Shown one piece after another: positions 53,415-62,446 of a stretch of DNA of 64,000 nt. Within the stretch, counting starts at the first letter, position 1; each line of letters opens with the position of its first letter. Origin of the DNA: Polaribacter atrinae (GTDB lineage Bacteria; Bacteroidota; Bacteroidia; Flavobacteriales; Flavobacteriaceae). The DNA is taken from positions 246,501 to 310,500 of the forward strand of contig NZ_CP150660.1 in the NCBI RefSeq assembly GCF_038023995.1, read 5' to 3'. The position numbers and the translations under genes are program-made. Under the pieces are notes generated by a model. The model saw only the letters and a program-made list of their open reading frames with translations, was not told the origin of the DNA and did no database searches.

Positions 53415-54692
53415 ATGAATAAAAAAATAGGATTAAAAGAAGCAATATCTATTGGCGTAGGCGGAATGGTAGGTGGTGGAATTTTTGCAGTTCTTGGTCT
53501 TGCGGTATCACTTGCAAAAGGCGGAACACCTATTGCCTTTTTATTGGCAGGAATTTTGGCTTTAATAACTTCTTACAGTTACGTAAAACTCTCAATAGCG
53601 TATCCAAATAGGGGAGGAACGGTAAAGTTTATCAACCAAGGATTTGGTAAAACGGTGTTTAGTGGTGCAATTAGTAATCTTTTATGGGTAAGTTATATTA
53701 TAATGCTTTCTCTTTATGCATCTGCATTTGGTTCTTATGCACCTAATTTATTAGAAATTACACATCATAAAACCATCGATTTTCATATTTATGCGAGTGG
53801 TATCATTGTTTTGGCAACTGTAATAAATTATTATAGTGTTGCTGTGGTGGGTAAAATAGAAGCTTATGCTGTTGTTATTAAACTGATCATTTTAATTGCG
53901 TTTATTTTTATTGGAGGTTACGGGTTAATAGGGAATCCAGAACTGACGCAATTGGCAGTGACTAATTGGGAAGCTCCTATTAAATTATTTGCAGGCGGAA
54001 TGGTTATTTTTGTGGCGTATGAAGGCTTTGAGTTAATTGCAAATGCAGCGCCAGATATTATCAATCCAGAAAAAAATATTTCTAGAGCTTATTACATCTC
54101 CGTTATTTTTGTTATTATTTTGTACATTATTATTGCCATTGTTACGGTGGGTTCGCTTCCTTTTTCAAAAATTGCTACGGCAGAAGATTATGTTTTGGCA
54201 GAAGCCGCAAAACCAATGTTAGGACAAATTGGTTTTTCTATAATTACAGTGGCGGCTTTAATTTCAACCTTTTCGGCAATCAATGCTTCTTTGTTAGGTG
54301 CTGGTCGTGTAAATTATGAAATTGCACAAGATGACGAACTCGATCATCATTTTTTAGCAAAATTATGGAACCAACCTATTGGGTTATTGGTAACCGCTAT
54401 TGCGACTTTAATTCTTGTAAATATTCTAGATTTAGAAAGCATCTCTACAGCAGGTAGTGTTGGGTTTTTACTTATTTTTGGTATTGTAAATTTTGTTGGT
54501 TATAAATTGTCTAAAAACACAGGGAGCAATAAAGTAATTCCGTTAGTTGGTTTTGTTTTATGCATGGTTGCCACCATTATTTTAATAAACCAACAGTACG
54601 AAACGAATCTATTGGGCGTACTCATTTCTATTTCAATTATAGGTTTTTGCTTTATAGCGGAATGGATTTATAAAAAAACAGAAAAAAAATAA
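53415..54692 (+). CDS. APC-family amino-acid permease
   Basis: A 425-residue membrane protein with about 12 helices. The first helix has the unwound APC motif SIGVGGMVGGGIFAVLG (about 11-27). A conserved helix 6 region, GGMVIFVAYEGFELIANAAP (about 197-216), and NPEKNISRAYYISV follow, as in amino-acid transporters of the LAT/APA groups. The substrate is unknown. It is separated from the copper genes by a terminator, so a functional link is not implied. Confidence 0.9.
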   Translation: MNKKIGLKEAISIGVGGMVGGGIFAVLGLAVSLAKGGTPIAFLLAGILALITSYSYVKLSIAYPNRGGTVKFINQGFGKTVFSGAISNLLWVSYIIMLSLYASAFGSYAPNLLEITHHKTIDFHIYASGIIVLATVINYYSVAVVGKIEAYAVVIKLIILIAFIFIGGYGLIGNPELTQLAVTNWEAPIKLFAGGMVIFVAYEGFELIANAAPDIINPEKNISRAYYISVIFVIILYIIIAIVTVGSLPFSKIATAEDYVLAEAAKPMLGQIGFSIITVAALISTFSAINASLLGAGRVNYEIAQDDELDHHFLAKLWNQPIGLLVTAIATLILVNILDLESISTAGSVGFLLIFGIVNFVGYKLSKNTGSNKVIPLVGFVLCMVATIILINQQYETNLLGVLISISIIGFCFIAEWIYKKTEKK

Positions 54693-54858
54693 AGGAAGAT
54701 AAAAAAGACTTCTTCGTAAAAACGATATAAAAACCTTCAATCTCTGTAATAGTTGCAGTTAAGTTGGAGGTTTTTGTTTGTGTGATTGTTGTTTTTGTAA
54801 AACGAGAAGTTTGTTTTTAAAGAGTGTTATTTAAATGTTGATAAACAGTTGTTTAATA
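54693..54858. other. spacer between permease gene and the two-gene unit
   Basis: Contains the permease terminator. No coding frame. Confidence 0.6.
54729..54776 (+). terminator. permease terminator
   Basis: aaaaaccttcaa (54729-54740) pairs with ttggaggttttt (54764-54775, one G-U) around a 23-base loop, followed by a T-rich tail. Confidence 0.7.
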
Positions 54859-54890
54859 ATTGATTTTTTATGGTTAAAAAACTAACTTTG
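54859..54890 (+). promoter_or_regulatory. promoter of the pentapeptide/nucleotidyltransferase unit
   Basis: TTG (54860-54862) and TAACTTTG (54883-54890) are separated by 20 bases, a close fit to the Bacteroidota -33/-7 promoter. The start of transcription would be near 54897, giving a leader of about 65 bases. Confidence 0.6.
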
Positions 54891-54895
54891 CTAAT

Positions 54896-54932
54896 GACGA
54901 TTATAAGTCATTTAACCGATATTATAATAGTC
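54896..54932 (+). promoter_or_regulatory. dyad at the predicted transcription start
   Basis: gacgattataa (54896-54906) and ttataatagtc (54922-54932) are inverted repeats matching at 10 of 11 positions, positioned right at the likely +1. It could be a repressor operator or a 5' hairpin. Confidence 0.4.
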
Positions 54933-54961
54933 TTAAGTTATATTGTATTTAAGGAAAATCA

Positions 54962-55903
54962 ATGAATAAAATAATAAAACAATTTTGGAATTTAGATGAA
55001 AATCAATTTAATCGAAAAATTGTATCTCAAGAAGAATTTTATACTGCCATGAAAAGTGCAGATGATTTTAGGGATTTTGTTTATTGGCCAGAAGAGTTAA
55101 TCCCTGAAAAAAAGGATGAATACAAAATAGAAAACAAAACTTTCACTAATTGCAGTTTTGCATTTACAACATTTGAGAATTTAACTTTTCAAAACTGCAA
55201 ATTCAATAACTGTAAATTTAATCATGCTAAAATATTGAGTTGCAGATTTCATGATTGTACTTTTGAATATGTGAATATGTTTAAAGTGACTGTCAAAACA
55301 ACCTATTTGGAACCAAACTCATTTAGAAATATTATCCCAAGTATTAGAGCTTTATCAGGAAGTTTTAAAAACGCAAATATGTGTGTAACTTTCTTTCAGG
55401 AAGTACTTGACAATTCAAAAGATGAAGGCCAGCCTGAACACACGAAAAATGCAGATTATCATTTCAAAAAATGGAAAGGTTTAAACTATTTTCAAAAAAG
55501 ATTTTTTCCAGAAAAAGATAGTAGACGAACTTCAAATTGGATGTTTGTGAAGAAGTTTTTCCCAAACTTAAGTCTATATTTTTTAACAGGTTATGGATAT
55601 AGAATACTAAATTTCCTAGTTGTATTTATACTAGGTTTTAGCTTTTTCTCTTATAAAAATTATTTAAACTGGACGGAATATGGTTTAGTCCAAAAAGATT
55701 TAGCAATAGATTCTTTTAACCCGTTAGAACCTAATTTGACATCCACTCTCTATTATACTTTGGATTGTACGACAAAACTTGTCGATTCTCAGTTTCAAGC
55801 ATGTACAGACTATGGAATGGGGTGGCTAGCCGCTCAAAGTTTGTTTGGCTTCTTTCTATTAAGTGCTTTATTAACAATAATCATAAACAAATTTGTACGA
55901 TGA
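54962..55903 (+). CDS. pentapeptide-repeat protein with channel-like two-helix domain
   Basis: A 313-residue protein. Residues about 55-115 form a short pentapeptide-repeat section (FTNCSFAFTTFENLTFQNC, CKFNNCKFNHAK). A linker with a Trp/Phe-rich amphipathic stretch follows. The C-terminus has one membrane helix (about 217-235, FLVVFILGFSFFSY), a pore-loop-like segment (STLYYTLDCTTKLVD, where channel relatives have TT-x-G-x-G-D), and a final helix (about 292-310, SLFGFFLLSALLTIIINKF). The layout resembles ion_trans_2 channels with pentapeptide sensors, but the filter is degenerate. Its stop overlaps the next start in ATGA. Confidence 0.75.
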   Translation: MNKIIKQFWNLDENQFNRKIVSQEEFYTAMKSADDFRDFVYWPEELIPEKKDEYKIENKTFTNCSFAFTTFENLTFQNCKFNNCKFNHAKILSCRFHDCTFEYVNMFKVTVKTTYLEPNSFRNIIPSIRALSGSFKNANMCVTFFQEVLDNSKDEGQPEHTKNADYHFKKWKGLNYFQKRFFPEKDSRRTSNWMFVKKFFPNLSLYFLTGYGYRILNFLVVFILGFSFFSYKNYLNWTEYGLVQKDLAIDSFNPLEPNLTSTLYYTLDCTTKLVDSQFQACTDYGMGWLAAQSLFGFFLLSALLTIIINKFVR

Positions 55904-56787
55904 AAAATTATAGCGTTGCAATATTCGGTAGCTCATTAAGAGCCGATTTTGATAAGTATAGCGATAGAGATTTATTAATCGTAGCTGATGACTTCGATAC
56001 TTTAGATAAATTAAAAGTAGAATATTCTAAAGATGATTGGTCGATTTCTTATTACACATACTCAAAGCTTAAATATTTATCAAAAAGCGGTAGCTTATTT
56101 ATTAAACATTTACAAAATGAGTCAAAAATATTTATTGATAAAACAGGTAGATTAGACAAAATTATTTCTGATTTCAAACCAAAGAACAATTACAAGAAAG
56201 ATATTCAAGATTGCGAAAACTATTTTGATATTATAAAAACAATTCCAAAAACGAACTTAGGTTTTGCTTGGTTCTGTGATAGTCTTTACGTCGGGTTGAG
56301 AAATTATTTAGTCTTTAAAAATGCAGAAAATGAAATTTTTGAATTTTCATATATAAAACTTTTAGAAAGGCTGAAAGAACAAAGAAAAATAAATCAGTCT
56401 GATGTTGAAATCTTGAAAGAATTAAGAGTTGTAAAAAGAAACTACAGAGACGAAATTCTTGACGAACTACCTTCTTTAGGTTTTATTCAAAAAGTAATAC
56501 CAATTCTAAATGCTATTGGATTATTAGAAACAGTAAATATTGTTGATTCTTTAACATTTCAGAATGTTGTGGAAAAATCAATTATAAGAAAAAAATTCAA
56601 TCCATACCAAAGGTTGAGATTAGTAGAAGGATATTATTGCTCTCAAGAATTAAATATTCCTAAGTTGAAAAAAATAATTAGTAATCCGCAATTTTATGCT
56701 TCAAAAATGAAAGATAATAAACTTACTATGAGTTTAATAACAAGTATGAAAAAACTCCACATAACTAAGGCTATAGCTAATGCCTAG
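55900..56787 (+). CDS. minimal nucleotidyltransferase with C-terminal helical (HEPN-like) domain
   Basis: A 295-residue protein starting at ATG 55900, overlapping the upstream stop by four bases. The Pol-beta-type nucleotidyltransferase motif is FGSSLRADFDKYSDRDLLIV (about 8-27): GS followed by the Asp-x-Asp pair. A typical later segment is SGSLFIKHLQNESKIF. Residues about 95-200 are helical, with FAWFCDSLYVGLRNYLVF and LRVVKRNYRDE, reminiscent of HEPN partners but lacking the catalytic His. It might modify RNA, protein or nucleotides; coupling to a membrane protein is distinctive. Confidence 0.78.
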   Translation: MKNYSVAIFGSSLRADFDKYSDRDLLIVADDFDTLDKLKVEYSKDDWSISYYTYSKLKYLSKSGSLFIKHLQNESKIFIDKTGRLDKIISDFKPKNNYKKDIQDCENYFDIIKTIPKTNLGFAWFCDSLYVGLRNYLVFKNAENEIFEFSYIKLLERLKEQRKINQSDVEILKELRVVKRNYRDEILDELPSLGFIQKVIPILNAIGLLETVNIVDSLTFQNVVEKSIIRKKFNPYQRLRLVEGYYCSQELNIPKLKKIISNPQFYASKMKDNKLTMSLITSMKKLHITKAIANA

Positions 56788-56946
56788 CTAGTTGTTTATA
56801 AGTGTTTATGAAGTTTACTTAAATTTTTAAGTTTGGTTTATAAAGATAAAATCAAAAAATTTTATAGCTAGGGATTATTTGAAAGTTAGGTACTTTTAAT
56901 AACCATTCTAACCATAGCCGAGACATTAGAAAAAAACAAGAAAAAG

Positions 56947-56991
56947 CCTTCAATAAATAGAATAAGATTCAGTTTATTGAAGGTGTTTTTT
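56947..56991 (+). terminator. terminator of the two-gene unit
   Basis: ccttcaataaa (56947-56957) pairs with tttattgaagg (56973-56983), followed by tgttttttt. Confidence 0.8.
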
Positions 56992-57043
56992 GTATAATTA
57001 AGCGGAGAGCCTTTACTTTCTAAACATTCTCAAGCAAACAAGT

Positions 57044-57128
57044 CTAGCCCTGATTGAAGCAATTGTTTGAGCTCTTTTTATTCTTTTTTAGAATAAAAAA
57101 GCGAGTGCGGAAAGCAGGAAATAGCTTC
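57044..57128. repeat. conserved flavobacterial intergenic element
   Basis: Begins ctagccctgattgaagc and ends gcggaaagcaggaaatagct. In the middle is a hairpin (ctttttattc 57074-57083, gaataaaaaag 57091-57101). I recognise these end sequences from many Flavobacterium-group intergenic regions, usually just after genes. Here it abuts the 3' end of the minus-strand NTP-transferase gene and may be its terminator. Confidence 0.6.
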
Positions 57129-57137
57129 TAATAAAAA

Positions 57138-57929
57138 TTAATAAAGAGCATAGGTAACTTCTTCTTCAGCAGCTACTGGAAATAATTTTTCTGCTTCTGC
57201 TAAATCTAAAATAGTATCTACTTCGTACCAAGGTTTTTCATCGAAAGATACAGCTTCGAATGCTAGCGTTTTTTCGGCTACTAAGCTTGTAAAAACGGTT
57301 TCGTAATAAGCGTTTACGTTTCCGGCTTCAATATATTGATTCAGTTTTTTGGTAACTTCTTGCCAAGATTCTAAAGAGAAACTATAAATATTTACGGTTT
57401 TATAGCGCGTTTCTGTATACGGTTCTGTGGTGCCTGGTTGAAACTGTATTACCTCGTTTTGGTCATTTAAAGTTACGGTAGTTCCATTTAACCAAGGTTG
57501 CATTTTTGCTACGGCAATTCTATTTGGATACCTCATGTGGGTTAATAGAGCGGTGTCTAAAACCAAGTCGCTCTCTAAAAGTACAAAAGGTTCTTTAATG
57601 CTGTTACGAGCCATCCAAAGTGAATAAATATTGTTGGTGGTTTTGTATAGCGGACTGTGTATGTACTCGATACTTAAACCGTCTGTTTGGTTGCCTAAAA
57701 AGTCTACAATACATTCTTGTTTATAACCAGTTACAATAACAAGACGCGTAAAACCTTGGTCTTTTAAATTGGTTACAAGACGCGCTAACATAGATTCTTC
57801 GCTAACTAAGGTTAGGCATTTTGGAGCATCTTTTGTGATTGGAAAAAGACGACTTCCGGTTCCGGCAGCTAACAATAATGCTGTTGTAATAGGTTTGTTG
57901 TTCTTAGGGCTTTTTAAAGTACTATTCAT
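57138..57929 (-). CDS. NTP transferase (LicC-like phosphocholine/sugar cytidylyltransferase family)
   Basis: A 263-residue nucleotidyltransferase. The nucleotide loop is LLLAAGTGSRLFPITKDAPK (about 19-38), the metal Asp lies in LLESDLVLDTALL, and a later Lys/Asp region is WYEVDTILDLAEAEKLF. The pattern with ALLLAAGTGSRL and YKQECIVDFL fits choline-phosphate cytidylyltransferases or nucleotide-sugar synthesis enzymes; the substrate is not certain. Single gene on the minus strand. Confidence 0.85.
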   Translation of the reverse strand: MNSTLKSPKNNKPITTALLLAAGTGSRLFPITKDAPKCLTLVSEESMLARLVTNLKDQGFTRLVIVTGYKQECIVDFLGNQTDGLSIEYIHSPLYKTTNNIYSLWMARNSIKEPFVLLESDLVLDTALLTHMRYPNRIAVAKMQPWLNGTTVTLNDQNEVIQFQPGTTEPYTETRYKTVNIYSFSLESWQEVTKKLNQYIEAGNVNAYYETVFTSLVAEKTLAFEAVSFDEKPWYEVDTILDLAEAEKLFPVAAEEEVTYALY

Positions 57930-58284
57930 GCAATGGTGATTTGTTCTCCTCTAAAAAAAACACAAAGATTTCTTATAAACCTTATCGTTTTAATGAGTTG
58001 AGATGTAATCTATTTTATTGAGGGTTTAAGTAAAAGTGTGTGATTTGTTCTTATAATAATATAGGAATCAAATTTTAAATAAGTGTGCAAATTTACGTCC
58101 TAAACAGAGTATTTGCAAGTGTTATTTAGCATATTTATTATTGATAAAAAATGAATGATAAATAAGTCTGTTTATAAAATTAGATAAAGAATAATGAAGT
58201 TTTTGGAACGATAAAATTACCTATTTGTAGGTATAAAACGTGTTTGCCATTAAATTATATTTGAATTCTAATTTAAAATCTGCT
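57930..58284. other. intergenic region, 355 bases, control region
   Basis: Divergent spacer. It contains a palindrome (58218-58233) and a TATATTTG box (58256-58263) directly before a small lipoprotein gene. Nothing else recognised. Confidence 0.5.
58218..58233 (+). promoter_or_regulatory. possible operator of small lipoprotein gene
   Basis: Perfect inverted repeat tacctatttgtaggta (6-base arms, 4-base centre), 22 bases upstream of a TATATTTG -7 box (58256-58263) and 52 bases before the ATG. Confidence 0.4.
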
Positions 58285-58575
58285 ATGATGAAAAAAACTA
58301 AAATGTTACTATTATCAATTTTAACGCTTATTTCAATATCCTTTTTTAGTTGTGAAGAACTGTTTGGAGAGGAGGAAGAGGAGACTGCTGTAGATTCAAT
58401 TTCTTGCACAGGCTATGTTGGTCCAAATAATATTGATAAACAGTATGACTACCAATGTCAAGCTGCTTATGTTTACAAATGCAATGGTAATACAGAGGCT
58501 TTAAAACAACAATGTGCTTATTATAAGCAGTTGCAAAAAGAATTAAATTTACCTGATTGTGATTATTGTGATTAA
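58285..58575 (+). CDS. small Cys-rich lipoprotein of unknown function
   Basis: A 96-residue protein (or 95 from ATG 58288). The signal peptide ends at SISFFSC, followed by an acidic stretch (ELFGEEEEETAVD). The mature domain has seven cysteines after the lipid Cys in SCTGYVGPN, YQCQAAYVYKCNG, QQCAYYKQL and PDCDYCD. The spacing suggests paired disulfides. No family recognised. It has its own promoter-like box, dyad and terminator, hence an independent gene. Confidence 0.75.
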   Translation: MMKKTKMLLLSILTLISISFFSCEELFGEEEEETAVDSISCTGYVGPNNIDKQYDYQCQAAYVYKCNGNTEALKQQCAYYKQLQKELNLPDCDYCD

Positions 58576-58607
58576 AAAAAAGCCTCTCAATATTGAGAGG
58601 CTTTTTT
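58576..58607. terminator. bidirectional terminator between lipoprotein gene and lon
   Basis: A perfect 32-base palindrome (aaaaaagcctctcaat/attgagaggctttttt) directly between convergent stop codons. Confidence 0.9.
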
Positions 58608-58610
58608 AAA

Positions 58611-61064
58611 TTATACTAATTTCTTAGCATTCTTAACTTTTTGCTTTGTAAGTGCAATTTCTATGACTTCTCTCATTTCGGAAACATAATGAAAAGTCAT
58701 GCCTTTTAAGTAGCTTTCCTTTATTTCTAAAATGTCTTTTTCATTTTCTTTACACAAAATGATTTCTTTAATATTTGCTCTTTTAGCTGCTAATATTTTT
58801 TCTTTAATTCCGCCAACTGGTAACACTTTTCCACGTAAAGTAATTTCGCCAGTCATGGCTAATTTGTTTTTAATTTTACGTTGTGTAAAAGAAGAAACTA
58901 AAGAAGTTAACATGGTGATACCTGCACTTGGTCCGTCTTTTGGCGTTGCGCCTTCTGGTACGTGAATATGTACATTGTATTTTTCTAAAATTTCTTGTTT
59001 AATACCAAATTCTTCTGCGTTCGATTTAATGTATTGTAAGGCAATGGTTGCAGATTCTTTCATTACATTTCCTAAATTACCTGTTATAGAAAGGTTTCCT
59101 TTTCCTTTAGATAAAATAGATTCTATAAATAAAATATCTCCACCAACACTTGTCCACGCTAAACCAGTAACTACACCAGCAACATCATTGTTTTCGAATT
59201 TATCTCTAAATCTTGGTGTTCCTAAAATAGATTCAATTTTTTCTGATGAAATAGCGATGTCATATTCTTCTTCTAAAGCGATAGATTTAGCTGCAAAACG
59301 TACCACTTTGGCAATTTTCTTTTCTAAACCACGTACTCCAGATTCTCTAGTATATCCTTCTACTATTTGCTCTAATTGTTTTTTACCTAACTTTAAATGT
59401 GCCGTTGTTAAACCATGCTCTTTTAATTGTTTTGGTAATAAATGTCTTTTGGCAATTTCTATTTTCTCTTCAATAGTATATCCAGTAACATTTATAATTT
59501 CCATTCTATCTCTTAATGCCCAAGGAATTTGCCCCAAGTTATTGGCAGTAGCGATAAAAAGAATTTTAGATAAATCGTACCCAACTTCTAAGTAGTTATC
59601 GTAAAAAGATTCATTTTGTTCAGGATCTAAAACTTCTAACATTGCAGAAGAAGGATCTCCTTGATGGCTGTTGCTTAGTTTGTCTATTTCATCTAAAACA
59701 AAAACAGGGTTAGAAGTTCCGGCTTTTTTTAAGTTCTGAATTAAACGCCCTGGCATAGCACCAATATATGTTTTTCTGTGTCCTCTAATTTCTGCTTCAT
59801 CACGCAAACCACCTAAAGACATACGTATATATTTACGTCCTAATGCTTCTGCAACAGATTTTCCTAAAGATGTTTTACCAACTCCTGGAGGTCCGTATAA
59901 ACAGATAATTGGCGATTTCATATCTCCTCTTAACTTTAAAACCGCTAAGTGTTCTATAATTCTGTCTTTTACTTCTTCTAAACCAAAATGATCTCTATCT
60001 AAAACCTTTGTAGCAAATTTTAAATCGAATTTATCTTTAGAATAAATGCCCCAAGGTAACTCTAGCAACAATTCTAAATAGCTTCTCTGAACACCATATT
60101 CAGCCGCTTGCGGATTCATTCTTTTTAAACGATTGATTTCTTTTTCAAACGTTTCTCCAACTTCTTTATTCCATTTTTTAGTTTTAGCTTGCTTGCGCAT
60201 TTCTTCTAACTCTTCGTCATTAGAAACACCACCAAGTTCATCCTGAATGGTTTTTAATTGTTGGTTTAAATAATATTCACGTTGTTGTTGGTCTAAATCT
60301 TCGCGAGTTTTAGACTGAATATCATTACGTAATTTTAATTTCTGAAGTTCTTTATTTAGGTTTTTTAAGGCTAATAAAGCACGCTCTTTTAAATTATCTT
60401 TTTCTAAAATAACTTGTTTTTGCGCTACAGATAAATCCATATTAGATGAAATAAAATTCACCAAAAACGAATCTGATTTTATGTTTTTAATCGCAAAAGA
60501 AGCTTCGCTAGGTAACATTGGGTTTTCCTTTATTACCTCTAAAGCTTGTTCTTTAATAGATTCTATAATTGCTTCAAATTCTTTTTCATCATCTACACTT
60601 CTGTCTTCAATAGCTTCTTTTACAGTAGCTTTTAAATACGGTTTGTCTTGAATAATAGTGTCAATTTCGAAACGTTTTTTACCTTGTATAATAACGGTTG
60701 TGTTACCATCAGGCATTTTTAAAACCCGTAAAATTTGTGCTACAACTCCCGTTGTGTGTATGTCTTTTAAAGTAGGTTTTTCTTCTTCTTCATTTCTTTG
60801 TGCAACAACACCAATTACTTTATCGCCTTTGTTTGCATCTTTTATTAATTGAATAGAAGCATCTCTACCGGCTGTAATAGGAATTACAACACCAGGAAAC
60901 AATACGGTATTTCTTAAAGGTAAAATTGCTAAAACTTCTGGAACACTTTCCTTATTAATAATCTCTTCATCTTCTGGTGTCATTAACGGAATTAATTCAG
61001 AATCTTCATTCAACATATTTTGTAGCGACAAATTGTCTAAATGCATTATTTTTGGTTTGCTCAT
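58611..61064 (-). CDS. lon: ATP-dependent protease La
   Basis: An 817-residue cytoplasmic AAA+ serine protease that degrades damaged and regulatory proteins. Its parts are: an N-terminal substrate domain (about 40-235, [18 protein letters not shown]); a coiled coil; AAA+ Walker [11 protein letters not shown] (about 390-399) and Walker [11 protein letters not shown]; and the protease domain with catalytic Ser in [13 protein letters not shown] (about 708-720) and the Lys about 43 residues later. Normal length. Single gene with a terminator. Confidence 0.98.
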   Translation of the reverse strand: MSKPKIMHLDNLSLQNMLNEDSELIPLMTPEDEEIINKESVPEVLAILPLRNTVLFPGVVIPITAGRDASIQLIKDANKGDKVIGVVAQRNEEEEKPTLKDIHTTGVVAQILRVLKMPDGNTTVIIQGKKRFEIDTIIQDKPYLKATVKEAIEDRSVDDEKEFEAIIESIKEQALEVIKENPMLPSEASFAIKNIKSDSFLVNFISSNMDLSVAQKQVILEKDNLKERALLALKNLNKELQKLKLRNDIQSKTREDLDQQQREYYLNQQLKTIQDELGGVSNDEELEEMRKQAKTKKWNKEVGETFEKEINRLKRMNPQAAEYGVQRSYLELLLELPWGIYSKDKFDLKFATKVLDRDHFGLEEVKDRIIEHLAVLKLRGDMKSPIICLYGPPGVGKTSLGKSVAEALGRKYIRMSLGGLRDEAEIRGHRKTYIGAMPGRLIQNLKKAGTSNPVFVLDEIDKLSNSHQGDPSSAMLEVLDPEQNESFYDNYLEVGYDLSKILFIATANNLGQIPWALRDRMEIINVTGYTIEEKIEIAKRHLLPKQLKEHGLTTAHLKLGKKQLEQIVEGYTRESGVRGLEKKIAKVVRFAAKSIALEEEYDIAISSEKIESILGTPRFRDKFENNDVAGVVTGLAWTSVGGDILFIESILSKGKGNLSITGNLGNVMKESATIALQYIKSNAEEFGIKQEILEKYNVHIHVPEGATPKDGPSAGITMLTSLVSSFTQRKIKNKLAMTGEITLRGKVLPVGGIKEKILAAKRANIKEIILCKENEKDILEIKESYLKGMTFHYVSEMREVIEIALTKQKVKNAKKLV

Positions 61065-61255
61065 TTGTTATATCTCTGTCATACTGACATTCATTTTAAT
61101 AAAATGTAAAATCAATATCAATTCGTTATTTTTAGTTTATTGATATTTAGTAAGTTAATTAAAAATTTTCTAAATCTCTAATATATAAAAACAATTGTTA
61201 TGCCAAGGTTCTATTGATAGAATTCCTTTTCTATTATAAATTTTTAAAATAGTAG

Positions 61256-61263
61256 TAACTTTG
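61256..61263 (+). promoter_or_regulatory. -7 promoter box of DUF2200 gene
   Basis: TAACTTTG fits TAnnTTTG, 16 bases before the ATG at 61279. Confidence 0.4.
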
Positions 61264-61278
61264 AATAAAACTTTAAAA

Positions 61279-61641
61279 ATGAAAGATACCAGCCATCATG
61301 ATGAGCGAATTGCAGAGATGAAATTTTTTTCTGTGTATCCTCATTACGTAACCAAGATAGAGAAAAAGGGGAGAACTAAAGAAGAATTACATCAGGTAAT
61401 TGAATGGTTAACGGGTTATAATGAAAGCAAGTTAAAGGAATTAATTGAAAGTAAAGTAACCTTTAAAACTTTTTTTAGTGGAGCTACTTTAAACCCAAAT
61501 GTTCATTTAATTAAAGGAGTAATTTGTGGGTATAGAGTAGAAGAAATTACCAATACTTTAACACAGCAAGTACGTTATTTAGATAAGTTGGTAGATGAAC
61601 TAGCGAAAGGACGTAAAATGGAAAAAATAATACGTCTTTAA
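61279..61641 (+). CDS. DUF2200 protein
   Basis: A 120-residue soluble protein; I choose ATG 61279 ([14 protein letters not shown]) over the TTG at 61261. It matches the DUF2200 family through [34 protein letters not shown] and [20 protein letters not shown]. The family is common but uncharacterised. It is convergent with the following methyltransferase, with a one-base gap. Confidence 0.88.
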   Translation: MKDTSHHDERIAEMKFFSVYPHYVTKIEKKGRTKEELHQVIEWLTGYNESKLKELIESKVTFKTFFSGATLNPNVHLIKGVICGYRVEEITNTLTQQVRYLDKLVDELAKGRKMEKIIRL

Positions 61642-61642
61642 T

Positions 61643-62308
61643 TTAATACATCTTGTAAAGTGTGGTTGTAATAACACCTTTGTTGTCTTCTAAAATATAA
61701 GACAATATTTGTTTCTTTTCTTTAATTTTTAAATTTAAAGGTGCTGCTAATAAGTCAATTCCGCTTTGTTTTTTAATTCGGATTCCTTGTCCGGAAATAA
61801 TATCTTTATTGGGTGTAAAGTCACCAAAAGGCAAGTGTTCTGTAAGGATGATGTATTTGTAATTGATTAATTTTTGGACTACATTTTGTACTTCTTTGTT
61901 AGATAAATGTTGCAACACTTGTCTTAAAATAATACAATCTGCGTTTGGTAAATGATCTGTAGCAATATCTAAACATTCGAATTCTAAATTGTCTGCTTTA
62001 AAGTGTTCTTTGTTATATGCTATTAATTCAGAAACAATATCTACAGCGATGTATTTCTGAGTAAGTTTTACAAATTTTTGACCAATATTAAAATCTCCAC
62101 AGCCTAAATCTAAAACGGTAATTGGGGTTTTAAAAGAAGTTAAAAAAGAGGTAACAGTATCTATATAAGGTTGTATTATTTCTGGTTGATGTGAGCCAGA
62201 ACCAGAATAAAATTCAGAATTATTAGTTCCCCAAAGTTTCATTTTATAAACCTGATCCATAGCGTCTTTTGTAGGCCAAGGTTTTTTGATTTTTTTCTTC
62301 TGGTTCAT
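61643..62308 (-). CDS. class I SAM-dependent methyltransferase
   Basis: A 221-residue Rossmann methyltransferase. Motif I is VLDLGCGDFNIGQKF (about 65-79), followed by the acidic end of strand 2 (AVDIVSELIAYN) and the post-motif CIILRQVLQHLSN typical of small-molecule methyltransferases. The substrate is unknown. Single gene; the next gene upstream (cutC) is on the same strand 138 bases away. Confidence 0.87.
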   Translation of the reverse strand: MNQKKKIKKPWPTKDAMDQVYKMKLWGTNNSEFYSGSGSHQPEIIQPYIDTVTSFLTSFKTPITVLDLGCGDFNIGQKFVKLTQKYIAVDIVSELIAYNKEHFKADNLEFECLDIATDHLPNADCIILRQVLQHLSNKEVQNVVQKLINYKYIILTEHLPFGDFTPNKDIISGQGIRIKKQSGIDLLAAPLNLKIKEKKQILSYILEDNKGVITTTLYKMY

Positions 62309-62446
62309 TATTTAATTTCTTCAATTTTTATTGATAAAAAGTAGATAAACTTTTCTTATGATATGCGGAAAAGAAACTATTTATTTCAATTGTATAAGGC
62401 TTTATTAGTAACGCAACATTAATTATTTCTTTATTAAAAAAATATA

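Larger units (their letters stand above)
56788..57137. other. intergenic region, 350 bases
   Basis: Contains the terminator of the two-gene unit and a conserved repeat element (57044-57128). The remainder (tagctag-rich) shows no coding frame. Confidence 0.55.

Noticed and set aside
55765-55899. N-terminal extension of the nucleotidyltransferase
   Set aside because: The extension overlaps the last helix of the upstream gene and lacks coding character; ATG at 55900 starts at the conserved strand and gives an ATGA overlap.
58975-59595. 206-codon open frame on the plus strand
   Set aside because: It lies fully antisense to the lon protease domain, has no recognisable domain and no promoter; a shadow of strong coding bias.
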